A DNA stretch of 64,000 nucleotides from Gibbula magus (Eukaryota; Mollusca; Gastropoda; Trochida; Trochidae): NCBI GenBank assembly GCA_936450465.1, contig OW388304.1:5710700-5774699 (forward strand), in the 5' to 3' direction. Each line of letters opens with the position of its first letter. Position 1 is the first letter of the stretch. A model generated the notes under the pieces. It was not told the origin of the DNA. It made no database searches and worked only from the letters and a program-made list of their open reading frames with translations. This document shows, piece by piece, positions 1 to 10,947 of this stretch. Position numbers and translations under genes: made by a program.

Positions 1-2194
1 AACAGTATTATGACTTTTATAGTTTGACCAACTCATTCCCCTCACTGTAAAACTACCTGGTCTTTCTATAAAGATTTCACAGCAGTCTATGATGACTCGA
101 CAGTTTCTGTATGTGTGTTTGATAACTTTGGGCATGTTCTTTATGACTTCCTCCTTTGCAGGCCAATGCACTAAAAATGATAACTTGGGAGCTAAGACTT
201 GAAGCGTTTTACTGATTAAGTCACTCACACTTTGTCGTGACACATTAAACCTATATGCAAGGTCTTGGTCCACTAGGTTGAGTCTGAGTTTCATTAACAC
301 CATGAGTAGAACACTTCCAGGGGATAGGTTCATGGATACAGGTAGCACACTTGAACAGAAACTCACAAGCCATAAGAATGTTGCGTAGTTGGGTATACCT
401 GTCATAAATAGAGTTTTTGCATCCTTGTTGCCATCTGCAAGGAATGATTCTCCAAATTTGGAAGCCTGCAGTTTTCGTCTTGTTTCACGCAGATCCCCTT
501 GGAGATTTGCTATCTCTGTTAGTAGTTGTTTCTTTTCCCTCTGTAGCTTCATTATCACCCCCAAGCAAGGATCATGTACATCTGAAATTTAAGAATATTG
601 TTATTGTTAAAGCCATTATGCAGATGGTGAAATTAAGTTTCATTTACATTCGATAGCTTTATCTTTGGTTTTATTGAAAATTGTTGCAAAATAGAATTTA
701 TACCATGTTAGTGAGCTAGTGTAACTGCTGCTTACATGATGCCAGTATAGTATGAAATACCACTTTCATATTTTATCTTACTTGGAAATATGTTTATGCA
801 CATTATCAGAAATTTTGCTTGACAAATATAGATGAGTAAATCAATACACTTGAATACTAAACTTCCCCATATAAATTTTCTTTATTTCTTTTGAATCATA
901 TTACATAAAACTTTATGTGCCTCATTTTGTACCATATATTTATTTTTGTTTGTGGATAAAAATGGTATTTATGACAATAATGCTCATTTCGTATCCACAC
1001 CTGGTTGGGCATAACTTTCTTCCTCTTCATCATCAGCATCTTCGACATGTACACCGCTGTTTGTGGTGTTGGAGAGCTCCAGAAGTATGGCAGCAGCAGC
1101 ACTTGTCTCACGCTGCATCAGTGCATGTGTCTCTTTCTTACTGTCTCTTGTTTTTACTCTCTCAAATCTCTTGCACTTTTCCTCTGGTGTGAGCATAGAG
1201 GTACTGGTGTAGCCCATGTTGACATGTGGTACATAGTCAGGATCACTTGGATCACTGCTTGCAGAACCTAGGAAAAATTGCACTCATAAGTATACAACAT
1301 AATTGTTACAATACATGCATCAAATTATTATCTAAAATTTCACACCAAGTGGACATACTGTAGCACTGAAAATTGTGCATGGCCATACTTGATTTTTATT
1401 TTCAGGTAATACCATGTATGAAATATATTTTTTTAAGACAATGGATGTTTACAAGTTGACAAGAAATCACATTAACAATTTATTGTTTTATGTCATAGTA
1501 TTATTTGATACCCATTCAATAATAAATTTACAGAAAAAGAAATAAATAAAATGTTGAAATATATTCACAAAGTCAGTTTGATAGAGGAAGTCATTGAGAT
1601 AAACATTTTAGAACGAAATATGTAAAGAATTCATGATTCAATATCAGCAAAAATATCAATGATTTAATTTCAGGATTTTAAAAAATGAGAGCCTGTCTCA
1701 GCTCGAGAAGGAAAAAGTATTGCATGATCGAAAACTGAACAATTCGTTAAATTGGAAGGTGTAATCGAATCACAACGTTTTTTAAAACAATAATTACAAT
1801 CATGACCATTTAAAATACCATTTGACACGCTTTTATTTTGGGTTTTCCACATAAAGTCACAATAAATAAATCAAATTTAAAAGAGAATTTGGTACTCTCG
1901 CTGTTCGACCTCGGCAGGTCGGGCATGGCAGTGGAAGCCAACACAACTTCGCACACAATCACTCGTGAATGTAAAAATTATTTATAAAAATTAATATATA
2001 TTATATATATACAAACTTAGTAAAGTTAAAACAAACCTGATGAGAAATGTACTCCACAAACACGATTTCCACTGTGATCTGAGGGGATCCAATTCTTGCG
2101 GTTGATCGCTTGAAGCCACTGCTGTCTCCTCTCTACTGCACTCGGTATACGGTGGAATTTCAAGCCCGATCCCTTGTCAAAACGATTTGTACAC
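1..2194 (-). CDS. THAP-domain, DDE_Tnp_4-type transposase-like gene, partial (exons 2037-2194, 1001-1267, 1-581)
   Basis: Three minus-strand exons fit one protein. Exon 2037-2194 encodes most of a THAP zinc finger (second Cys as CTNRF, a central QQWLQAI, then the closing CGVH). Exon 1001-1267 carries the DYVPHVNMGY linker and an acidic stretch; exon 1-581 has a Lys/Glu-rich coiled-coil stretch, a helix-turn-helix (DQDLAYRFNVSRQSVSDLI) and the start of a DDE domain: IIDCCEIFIERP, holding the presumed first catalytic Asp, then WSNYKSHNTV at the edge. Intron phases match exactly (G|GT and G|AT codons) and every junction is GT/AG. The domain order is that of PIF/Harbinger or ISL2EU-like transposases and genes derived from them. 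The exon with the start codon and first THAP Cys was not found upstream of 2194, and the catalytic core lies beyond position 1. Live transposon or domesticated gene cannot be decided here. Confidence 0.8.
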
Positions 2195-2590
2195 CTGCCG
2201 GAAGTAGCCTCGGATCACGTGATCATAACAAATGACGTCAGGATAGCAGTTCCTATATCACTTCTGATATCAATACATTGCTGTCATGTGAAATGCAATG
2301 CTGAAGGCACAGTTAATACACACACCCTATCCAAAAATACATAACTGAACTTCTGTCATTCGTACATGTACATGTACATCATACCAATTAACCTATTAGT
2401 CCAGGCAATATACAGCTACACCTTCAACAAATTGCAATAAAAACAAAAACATGCTTAAACGTATCTGCCATCGTGTATATAACATATCAAAAGTAAAGGA
2501 ATATATAATTAACGAAATTTCCATAATTAAGATTTTAAAAAATTACAAATTATATACATCGTCATTATTCAAATATGACCCGTTCATGTT
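2195..2590. promoter_or_regulatory. Possible shared divergent 5' region
   Basis: This spacer lies between the most upstream THAP exon seen on the minus strand and the first exon-like segment on the plus strand (donor at 2680/2681). It is AT-rich and holds no ORF I trust. A bidirectional promoter is inferred only from the head-to-head layout; the missing first THAP exon may also lie here or further right. Confidence 0.25.
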
Positions 2591-3137
2591 GCGGTACACA
2601 GCGTCAACGTAAACAAGATGGACGTCAACATTATTTTGCGCGTTTGTTTACATGGAAATTGAGATGAATTGCCAGAATTGGTAAGTATTTTTCTGTTCCA
2701 TTGAATAAATTGTTGTTAGGATGGATTTTCTCTTCTCAAAAACATCGATATGCAAGCCCTTTAATGTGTTTGATATAATGTTGATAGTTTTGCCACAAGT
2801 GTTCATCACGTTAGATTGGCGACGAGCAAGCTTTGTTACGTTTCTGCTTTATTTGTGACAGATATTAAAAGTTATATGCTTAAGACAAAAGATATTTTCA
2901 AAACTTAAATATTTTGTTACAAAATAATAGCAAGTTAATACAAAAATATGCCTGCTGTACGTAAGGGAACTTTTGTCAAAATTTAAAAACTATGGAATAG
3001 CAAAAGGGTCGAAGTATTTTCCGATTTCTAACTCATTAATACTAACTAACTAATGAAAGTCAATATTTCATATATTTGTGGAATAAAAATGATTGTGTAA
3101 TAAAGAATTAATATCAATTATTATTTTCTTTTGACAG

Positions 3138-3202
3138 ATAGCATTGCAATCTTGTTGAGAGGCAAAAAGTTCAGCAAAATTCTTCATAGAGGTTCACTTC
3201 AG
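3138..3202 (+). other. Duplicated small exon, copy 1
   Basis: A 65-bp segment between ttgacag and gtaag is clearly similar to the 67-bp segment 3479-3545. Both begin ATAG, share GAGGCAAAA and end TTCACNTCAG immediately before a donor. It looks like a tandem exon duplication about 340 bp apart. Copy 1 has no open frame compatible with copy 2, so it would be untranslated or dead. Confidence 0.5.
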
Positions 3203-3509
3203 GTAAGAATTAAGATAATAAAAATTCATCCTAGGCATGATTTCACAAAGTATCTTCACATTTTTATTATTTGAACGTATTGAATATTTTATCTTAACAC
3301 TAATAATAGTTAAACCATCAAATCATTATCTAATTTGAAAATGTAATGATGTTTTCAATTTGAGTTTTTTACTAAATGTTCTAGATAAAGAATGCAAATA
3401 AATATGCCCTACATGTATTTATGCAATGAAATAGGTTTGTAACACGAAATTTTAACAGTTATTGTTTTCTTTTTACAGATAGTCATGGGATAATCTTCTT
3501 GAAAGGGAA

Positions 3510-3846
3510 ATGTCGAGGCAAAACATTCATGAAGATTCACATCAGGTGGGCTTAAATATTTTAAAAGTATATGTCAAGCTTGATATTGATAATAATATTA
3601 AAACTAAATTATTCATGTAATATTTTTTAACATTTTGTTAACACTATGGGATCAAAATGATTTGTATTTCAAACAACTATACCTTTTTGATGTGATTATT
3701 TATTAAATTGAACAATTGTTACATTTCAGAATGGAAATAAGTGTGCCCTGTGTGACCTGCCGTTGGAACCAGATAAAAAAAAATTATTTACTGTAGTTCA
3801 TAATGTTTGTTGCAAAACCTATACAAAGTTTTCTAACAATTTATAA
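3510..3846 (+). CDS. Short spliced ORF with a CxxC motif (exons 3510-3545, 3730-3846), probably broken
   Basis: Plus-strand exons are suggested by good splice sites: a donor at 2681 (gtaagt), exon 3138-3202, exon 3479-3545, and an acceptor before 3730. An ATG at 3510 reads in phase 0 across the last intron into a frame with KCALCDLPLEPDKKK and a later CC, and stops at 3844, giving 50 residues. The paired cysteines (CxxC, then CC) suggest a zinc-binding knuckle, but I cannot name a family. After the TAA the same frame stays open for 17 more codons that are rich in Lys, Arg and Gln, so the stop may be a disabling mutation in a longer ancestor. Earlier exons have stops in the joined frame and would be 5' UTR. 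It sits head-to-head with the THAP gene and about 1.7 kb before the CXC-tail relic; whether it is the N-terminus of that relic is unproven. Confidence 0.4.
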
Positions 3847-4162
3847 GATAGACAGAAAACGTGTCAGAAATATCGTTCAAAGAAAGAAAAAGGTTTATAA
3901 TTATCAAAATTAGTCAATAATTAATTGTATCTATCAAATATCGAGAGATTCTGACTCAAGTGACCGGTAATGTTTACTTACAAGACTCCCGCATTGCGCG
4001 GTAGAACATGGATGTTCACGGGTCGCATTCTTCGCAATGATGTTGATACCAAAACAACAGTTGTCAGAATTATGAAGTCTGAGACATGTGTTTTCATCCT
4101 GCGTGAATATTTATGGAATATTGCAAGGATTTAAAAAGACCAACAACTTTATTTTCCCGGGT

Positions 4163-4344
4163 ATAGATACCATGTGCTGACTCAAAATTTGGCTTCAAAA
4201 ATTATCTGTGACGCTTCACATGTTTTGCATGACTGTTTTGAATTGTTACCCTCTGGTCGTCGGTATAATGTACCGACGTGCAAAACCAAACGTTATAAAA
4301 TGTCTTTTGAACTAAAGTCAATTTCTCTATTGAATAAGCGTTAA
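4163..4344 (+). mobile_element. LINE ORF2 C-terminal remnant
   Basis: An open plus-strand segment ends with ELLPSGRRYNVPTCKTKRY and then KSISLLNKR before the stop at 4342-4344. The 'LPSGRR...P' block followed by a Lys/Arg-rich tail and a short hydrophobic end is a hallmark I know from the C-termini of many animal non-LTR retrotransposon polyproteins. A CAATAAAG polyadenylation-like motif follows near 4446. Only about 60 residues survive; upstream sequence to 3985 may be older parts of the same element but is not readable in one frame. Confidence 0.6.
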
Positions 4345-4871
4345 TGTTCCCATCATCATACTCTTTGTCCATGTTATGAATGTTAAATGAATGTGTTTAA
4401 TTTTTTATTTTTGCTCACTCAGGCGTGAAAAAACTCCCTAACGGGCAATAAAGAATTATCTTATCTTCTTCGGTAGCTTCGTAGCATGAATATATATTTT
4501 GTTTTAAATCATTTATATTGCATAGTTCATCCAGCACATACCATTGTAGTAGAAAATACATGTCAAATTATTTATATAAAAGTTGAAAGAACATTAGATG
4601 ACAATAAATGAAATGTTGATTTCATTTGTGTTGTCAAGGAGATACGGTACACAATCAGACCCAAAGTCGCTGAGTAATAAACCCCTCTACGGCTACGGTA
4701 AATGATCAAAGTCCAAGATTGTGTAACAAGAGAATAACAAAGTATCCAAATTTCTTGTCTTGACGGTAATTATTTATTAATCTATCGCTGTATAACGGGG
4801 GAAGTGATCCGTTGGGCCAACGACGATTCATGACGCCATGACACGCTTATGGCCACGCACCTGAAAAAAAA

Positions 4872-4994
4872 TAGATTATTACCCGAGGAAGTTTGTCATA
4901 TGACTTTTACGAAACGAGTGTGAACTTTTGTATTGCCCGAGCTCAAACTCGTTTCGTAAAAGTCATATGACACCCCTCCTCGCGTAATAATCTA
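4872..4994. mobile_element. Palindromic fold-back element 1
   Basis: The left arm 4872-4920 (TAGATTATTACC...GAAACGAGT) is repeated inverted at 4947-4994 with few mismatches, leaving a spacer of about 26 bp. The stem contains a perfect GACTTTTACGAAACGAGT block. Near-complete inverted symmetry with no coding potential fits a short non-autonomous fold-back or MITE. Confidence 0.65.
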
Positions 4995-5541
4995 TATATA
5001 ACTTCATTTTTAAGCTCCTTCTGTATCTTGATGTGATGTACGTCAAACTAATGATACAACATTTTCATTGGCAACGAAGATTTGTAAGTGCAAATGTAGC
5101 AGTAGTACAGGACTGTGAGGGGTGGAAGTTAAATTAGTGTTTCCTTTGGCTATTTATAGTAAGTTTATTTTAAATAAATAAAGCAAAACTATATATGAAC
5201 CGTTTAAAGTGTGGTACTATGAGTTTGGCGTTCCAGCATCATTTATTTCAAAACAAGAGACATTACCAACATCTTGACTGGGAGTTACCAACATCCCATC
5301 GAGATTTTAAAATTGCGTATTCTTCATGACGTGGACATTAATATGTAGATTCAGAGCATCAAATCCATTCACACCATCAATGTTCATGTGTGTGCAAACT
5401 AAGTTTGATTATATACTCCGAGAAAGCTGTTAATTCGTATTAAATACTCGAGAAGCGATCTTGCCTTCCTCCATGTTGGGATGTTGGTAACGTACGTTAC
5501 CAGCATCACCTTCGATACATTGCCAATGACCTGCATAAATT

Positions 5542-5987
5542 TTGAGGAAGGCCTATGGTAGCAGTTACAACGGCTGCAGTGGAACAACACTAGATCACTT
5601 GCGTCATCTCCGGTTTTGTGAAAAAGTAGCAACAAACCACACATTTGTTCAACCTCGGACACTCTCGCCAACTTCTTCTGCCGCCAAATTTCACTCTCAA
5701 CGTGTATACTTGCAAGTACGAGAGTGGATTGGAGATCGACCAGCTGATATGAATCCTCTGTAGTGGGGATGGGAAAACAAGAATGGATTCTTGGTTCCTG
5801 TCAAAATGGACAAACCGCCAGCACCACAACATCTACTCAAGTTGTTCATTGTAACTGTAAGACGGACTGTGTGTCCTCCAAATGCACATGTCGGAAACAT
5901 GGACTGTCCTGCTCTACAGCATGCGGAGAGTGTCGGGGACTAAGTTGTGCGAATTCAATGAAAACAGATATTGACTCTCTAGATTAG
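5542..5987 (+). pseudogene. 3' end of a CXC-tailed gene-family member, disabled
   Basis: Two frames together give the C-terminus of a protein family that I recognise from many invertebrate genomes as multicopy and uncharacterised. Frame 1 (5542-5760) has LRHLRFCEKVA, VQPRTLSPTSSAAKFHS and a VREW segment up to MNPL, meets a TAG at 5761, then continues WGWENKNGFLVPVKM and DKPPAPQHLLKL. Near 5840 the frame shifts and the last part reads HCNCKTDCVSSKCTCRKHG, then CSTACGECRGLSCAN, ending at 5985-5987. The cysteine spacing resembles a tesmin/TSO1-type CXC zinc-binding module. The internal stop plus frameshift argue for a pseudogene, although a splice could hide one of them. AATAAA at 6096-6101 is a plausible original polyadenylation signal. 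The body of the gene is not recognisable between 3.9 and 5.5 kb. Confidence 0.7.
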
Positions 5988-7581
5988 AATACATATACTT
6001 GTGTATTCAAAATAGTGCATTCAGATAATTATTGAAACAAAACAGCATCATAGTGTTTGAATTTCGTGTAAATTGTTATGGAACTGCACAGTGTCAATAA
6101 ATATACTTCCTTAAACTAGTCACTTGAATGAATGTGATATCCAGAGGGAATATACCTTAAAGCGAACGGTCGATCGATCATGGAATTTGCTGGGTAGATA
6201 TGAAGGCTAATGGCATGTTTTTGTATATATTAAAGTATCACTTATTTCATGCTAAAATTTATATTAAACTCACTGTTGTTTTTAAATTAGTGTTGTTTAT
6301 TCATTTCTTAACATATGCTAATGTAATTTATACTGAATGAAGTAAGGTGCTTCTAAATGTGAAATGAACATTTTTCAACCGTTTTAGGGGTTTTCGGGCG
6401 TTTCCATGGCAACCACATTACGTATTATAAAAATAATGTTCATAATACTTCTCCAAAATATGAGTGATGATGAAAGTTAATAATTTTACTTAAATCAAAC
6501 ACGTAATCTGCTCAAATATAACGATGTCTTATCAACTATAAATGAATGTCTGTGATATTACGTTTCTGAAACTCAAACAAGGATAAAACACATACCCTAA
6601 TTGCATACAATCATTAAAAAAATATCGTTGACTATATTTTCCTATACTTTTGTAATATTGATCAGTAAGTGTCATAGATTTGAAAACACAACAAAATTGC
6701 TTTTATTGCAATTTGTTGTAGGTTGGTCAAAATTTGAGCTAGAATGACTGGACTATATAGGAAAACTACCATATATTCATGTTCACTCTTTGAATCCAAC
6801 GTTGCAATGTTGCAATTTAAATTAGAATCGCTGAAGTACAATTTATGCTGATCTAGAATCACAAAATAAGAAAGTCAATTACCAAATATTGATTTAGGTG
6901 AATTAAACAATTACAGTTTGCATTTCAATTCAAAGTATACATGTATACCTAAATTACCAGTCTTTGAACGACTCACTTATTTGTGACACCTTTTGAAGCA
7001 AGACCACTTTGAAGTTGTCGACAGCTATATGCAGTCAACCATTCATACTCAATACAGACCGTTTTGACTGTAGGATCATTAATAGTGTTCATCTTTGTCA
7101 GAAGGCAATAAACATAAAGCTATTATATTACATCACTTTTTAAATTGATTGTATCTGCGTAAAGAGATTTTCGCTTTGGATTCAGTATTCATTGTCAGTT
7201 AACTGAAAGTACGATTACTTGTATATTTTAAGTGCATATGAAATGAAACAAATTCTACACGGAGAGCAGGATAAACATAAATAAACTGAAACTAGTAAGG
7301 ATGCAAAGGTGACTGGGAAATATGAAGAACAGTATTTTTTATCAGAATAAACAATCTGTTAACGATATCACATGTGTTCCCACGCACCTGTGAACACAAA
7401 GTACAACAGACGATGCTAATTAGCACCGAATGTACTCACTCACATATACTAACAGATGAACAAACGAAACAGTAATATGAACAAAGTAATATGGTGTCAT
7501 ATATCATGTGAATATTGTTTTATTATGTCATATGTGAAATGTATGTGGGCACGTGACACCGAAATAAAATACTTTTCTTCT
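5988..7581. other. Unassigned AT-rich DNA
   Basis: Apart from the AATAAA at 6096-6101 I see no gene, RNA gene or repeat I can name. Open frames here are short and low in complexity. Confidence 0.5.
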
Positions 7582-7612
7582 TTATTATTCTTCTTCTTCT
7601 TCTTCTTCTTCT
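7582..7612. repeat. (TTC)n microsatellite
   Basis: An ATTATTC lead is followed by eight TTC units, the last interrupted by CTAATAAAA. Confidence 0.9.
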
Positions 7613-7924
7613 AATAAAAACAAGATTCACCCAGGCGAGGAACAATGGAGAGATTACCGAGCGTTAACGAGGGATTATTTAGTGTGATCAGTATGGGGGC
7701 CAACTTGAGGAATAGCTCAGGTGTCCTGATACTATCTGATTCTGAACTACAGCTCAATTGCAATATGTTGAAGTAAACTATTAGTGACTATAAATACTCA
7801 GTATCATGATTTGTGAGAAGAACTGCTACTCGTTAATGTTGGTGTATCATTACACTTAAGCAGTTGAATTATGTTCAGCACCCACTATGCTGTCTTTATA
7901 AGGACACACCCAAGTCATTCTGCC

Positions 7925-8140
7925 ATGGCAAACGTTCAGGTAGACATTCAGTACATCGCCAGTGCTGCGGGAGGAGAAAATTTAGTCTATGAAGGATACA
8001 AAATCCGAGTAAAGAAAAGGAAAGCAGACCTTGTATACTGGAGTGATGTGGAAATACTTCAAAACTGAAGGCCCATGGACGACAAACCATATGCAGATCA
8101 CTTGCATTCTAAGTCTATACGTCACAATATGGAAGAGAGA
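7925..8140 (+). pseudogene. FLYWCH-like zinc-finger fragment, frameshifted
   Basis: An ATG in a strong context (gccATGg) at 7925 opens a 47-codon frame: a Val/Gln/Ile-rich start, then GGENLVYEGYKIRVKKRK and ADLVYWSD. The 'G..LVY.GY.Y..K......YW' pattern is the first half of a FLYWCH domain. The frame then stops at 8068, but a second frame picks up directly after YW with C-G-N-T-S-K-L-K-A-H-G, which resembles the 'C....CKAR' part that should follow. I read this as a FLYWCH finger with a small frameshift. FLYWCH fingers occur in host regulators and in MULE-type transposons, and nothing nearby decides between them. A short genuine protein that ends at 8068 is less likely. Confidence 0.45.
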
Positions 8141-8892
8141 TGATGATGATGAGAATAATGATGCGTTTTTATGACATGTGATATGACATATGGTATATTA
8201 TTCTATACAGACCATTTTGGATGTATGAAAGTTAGTATTTATTCAAAATTGTAGGAAAAGTATATAACATATATATTAATGACATGTGGTATGACATAAG
8301 ATACTGTATACATACATCTAAATAAAAAGAAAACCAGAAAAAAACACGATATACAGTAAAAGCTGTATTTCTTTTCCTTCCTAGTGCCCACTGACAACTA
8401 ATCCTAATCCGCTTACTACACTTATCCACTTAATTCTTAATATGATATTGATTGGACCTAATCCTTACTTTTCCAAAAGTGGGCACACTGGGGGCACGCC
8501 CAATAAACATGTCACTTTAACAGAATTCAAATCAAATGCTAGAGTGTACAGTATTTAGGAATAGATAAGTTCAATATTTGAGTGATTTGGTAAGATATAT
8601 ATTTATAGCCAAAACTCCCTAAAATAAAAGCAAAACTGATTGGTAAGAATATACTCCACTCACTGAAGAGATCAGTAACACCCAAAAGAGTAAGAGGGAT
8701 AAGATATGCTTACTAACTAAATATGAATGATCTGTCCTCTGATGCTATTCCTCAAATTATGTCTTGACATCCAAGTTTTGCAGAATATATATTATACAAA
8801 ACACCACAGGGGCGTGGATCACTTAGAAAGTGCGTTTGAAAGACATATACCTATATAAACCCTACCCTATCACTATATAAAAGGAAAGGGAT

Positions 8893-8967
8893 GAAGATGT
8901 ATGAAGGATCTGGAAGGGGTTTATATTCAGTTGAGGAGCTGTTGAAGTTGAACAAAACACAAAGGTG
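8893..8967 (-). pseudogene. 3' part of a duplicated PAN exon
   Basis: About 75 bp here matches the 3' part of the intact PAN exon (about 10643-10712) nearly base for base, for example ATGTATGAAGGATCTGGAA and the run up to AACAAAACACAA. On the minus strand the duplicate carries a stop and lacks the true donor context. It is the distal half of an exon copy whose proximal half lies at 10439-10520. Confidence 0.65.
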
Positions 8968-9187
8968 AATTTTAAGTGCAAACATTACATCAATACACGC
9001 ACAAAAGACATTATTAAGGTACAAACTGCAGTGTTAATGTAAATATGGCGCAGACAACTGAGCCAAAGGATTCTATGCAGTGAATGAAGAGTCACGAGGC
9101 AGCTAGCTTTGTCAGCGAGGTAATGGCCGACACCCGTGTCACATGTAGTCAACACACAATCACACTTGAAACACTAATGAATTAAGT

Positions 9188-9964
9188 GTGATCAACTCTG
9201 TACAAAAAAAAGCATGCAGAATGTTTCTTGGAGTGAGCAGGAATACATCGAACTGTGCTGTGAGAGTAGAGCTAGGGTGGAAAAGCTGTATTACTAACCA
9301 GAGGATTGAAATATTTCACCTCTACTCTAGAATCTTCAATAGCAACAGAATCATTTTAGATTCTTTGACTAGCTGGTTAAAGGGAAGAAAATCATCTTGG
9401 TGGTCAAGAGTTATCTCCCTTGGGAAAACACTGGACATTAATCTAAATGAAACAGCAACTCTATCATCTTCATCCTTTATCTCTAGAGTTAAAGAGAGAC
9501 TTCATATATTAGACAATGAAATGTGGTTTTGGTCTCTATGGAATGATAAAAATAAACTTAATGGAAATAAACTGCGAACATATATAACTTATAAGAAAGA
9601 TCTCCTCCAAGAAAACTATCTTCTACAGAACATTCCTAGGTATAAGAGAAAATATTTAGCTACGCTCAGATGTGGTTCCTTGGGCCTATCGATTGAAACA
9701 GGACGCTATACACGGCCAGTTACACCTTTAAACCAACGTAAATGCCCCTTCTGTGACACTTTGGAAGACGAAATACATTTTCTCATTGACTGTCCTACAT
9801 ATAAGGACATTATATATCCCCTATATAACCTCTCTTCTGCTGAGAAAAACATAATATTAATGCATTGTGATAACATTCAATTTTTATTGTCTGAATGTGC
9901 TTTTAATATGTATATGCGTAGAAATAATTTAATTAAATGCCAAAACTTTAAAAAAAATGGATGA
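9188..9964 (+). mobile_element. LINE ORF2 C-terminal fragment (5'-truncated)
   Basis: A 258-codon plus-strand frame has the look of the end of a non-LTR retrotransposon polyprotein. It opens with NSVQKKACRMFLGVSR and VELGWKS, carries basic and aromatic residues through its middle, and ends with a CCHC-like knuckle: CPFCDTLEDEIHFLIDCPTY. The reverse transcriptase core is missing, so the copy is 5'-truncated near 9185, as is usual after incomplete reverse transcription. The element probably runs on through a 3' UTR into the (TGTA)n and (ATTTT)n tract that ends near 10434. The frame is fully open, so this insertion is younger than the other LINE relics in the window. It lies between the two halves of the duplicated PAN exon. 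Confidence 0.75.
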
Positions 9965-10039
9965 CTGATTGGTGAGTGACGAATGTGGTTTTGTTAAAAG
10001 TGAATGTTTATATGTACAGTTGAACTATATGGATGTGTA

Positions 10040-10434
10040 TATATCTGTGTGGCTGATATAAATGTATGTATGCAGTATAGACTATAACTGTAAGTGTGCT
10101 ATAAATGTATGTATGTATGTAACCATGTTTGAATACTGTATATGTTTGTATTTATGTATGTGTATGGCTTGTATGTATGTATGGTTTGAATGTATGTTTG
10201 TATTTATTTATAACTTGTATGTATGTTTGTATAGCTTGTATGTATGTATGATTTGTATGTATGTATGTATTTGTGTATGTATGTGTGTATGTATGTATGT
10301 ATGTATGTATGTATATTGCTTGTATGTATGTGTATGGCTTGTATGTATATGTTTGTATGTGTGTTTCAATTTATTTATTTATTTTATTTTATTTTATTTT
10401 ATTTTATTTTATTTTTTTCTTCTTATATTTTAAA
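10040..10434 (+). repeat. (TGTA)n / (ATTTT)n microsatellite, likely LINE 3' tail
   Basis: Interrupted TGTA/TATG tetranucleotides fill most of 10060-10340, with recurring GGCTTGTATGTATG blocks. A run of ATTTT units occupies about 10370-10415. The tract follows the LINE stop codon and ends where PAN-exon-like sequence begins, so it is best read as the LINE's 3' end plus slippage. Long open frames across it are artefacts of the repeat. Confidence 0.8.
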
Positions 10435-10438
10435 TAAT

Positions 10439-10520
10439 ATGCCATGTTTACCCTGTGGTCAGAGGGTAACATAATTTCACAATTATAAATTTCTCACAAA
10501 GCAACAAAAATGAAAACTGC
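10439..10520 (-). pseudogene. 5' part of a duplicated PAN exon
   Basis: CATGTTTACCCTGTGGTCAG matches the signal-peptide end of the intact exon at 10873-10892 with one change. Weaker similarity continues with CTCACAAAG and AAAATGAAAA further right, after a small AT-rich insertion. Read on the minus strand, the 5' part comes first, then the LINE, then the 3' part at 8893-8967. About 160 bp of the exon middle is missing. Confidence 0.55.
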
Positions 10521-10620
10521 CATCTTTGAACATGTCAATTCATGGTTAACTTACTTGAAACGTATTGGTTTTCTTAATACACACGAATTACTATTTCTAC
10601 ATATAAAAATGTTATCATAC

Positions 10621-10947
10621 CTTCTTCTTCCAGTGTCCAATATCTGAGAAGATGTATGAAGGATCTGGAACTGGTTTATATTCAGTTGAGGAGCTGTTGA
10701 AGTTGAACAAAACACAATATCCAGTGTCTGTTTGGAAGTTGAAGGATCTGCAGCTACTACGGGACAAACATTGAGCAGCACATGCCAAGATCCCAGGAGT
10801 AGAAGTAGCGATCCAATGTGTAGAGTTGATGTATGTTCTCTTCACAACATTCCCAATATTGCTCCAGTCAGTGCATGTTTGCCCTGTGGTCAGAGGATAA
10901 AAGTGGCTGACAAAGAAAATGAAAATCAAAAGAGAAGTCACAATCAT
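10621..10947 (-). CDS. Secreted PAN/Apple-domain protein, first coding exon
   Basis: A minus-strand exon of 109 codons runs from ATG at 10947 to a good donor (GAAGAAG|GTATG) at 10621/10620. Residues 1-23 form a signal peptide with a hydrophobic core (LLIFIFFV). The rest fits a PAN/Apple module: Cys25, then Cys56, Cys60, Cys66 and Cys78 in CAAQCLSRSSCRSFNFQ and GYCVLFNF, followed by PSYIFSDIGHWKKK. PAN domains bind protein or carbohydrate outside the cell, and in molluscs they often head lectin-like or adhesive secreted proteins. A TATA-like CTATATACA lies about 40 bp upstream of the ATG. Frames starting higher up rely on non-ATG codons, so 10947 is preferred. The next exon was not found: the region downstream holds a broken copy of this same exon and a LINE. 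The exon itself is intact. Confidence 0.7.

Noticed and set aside
984..1283. Stand-alone 99-codon gene starting at 1283
   Set aside because: The first residues lie left of an acceptor (tttttcctag) and the last lie beyond a donor; splice phases show it is the middle exon of the THAP-DDE gene.
10062..10474. Cys/Met/Tyr-rich 123-codon plus-strand frame
   Set aside because: It follows the (TGTA)n repeat phase and the (ATTTT)n tail; not a coding sequence.
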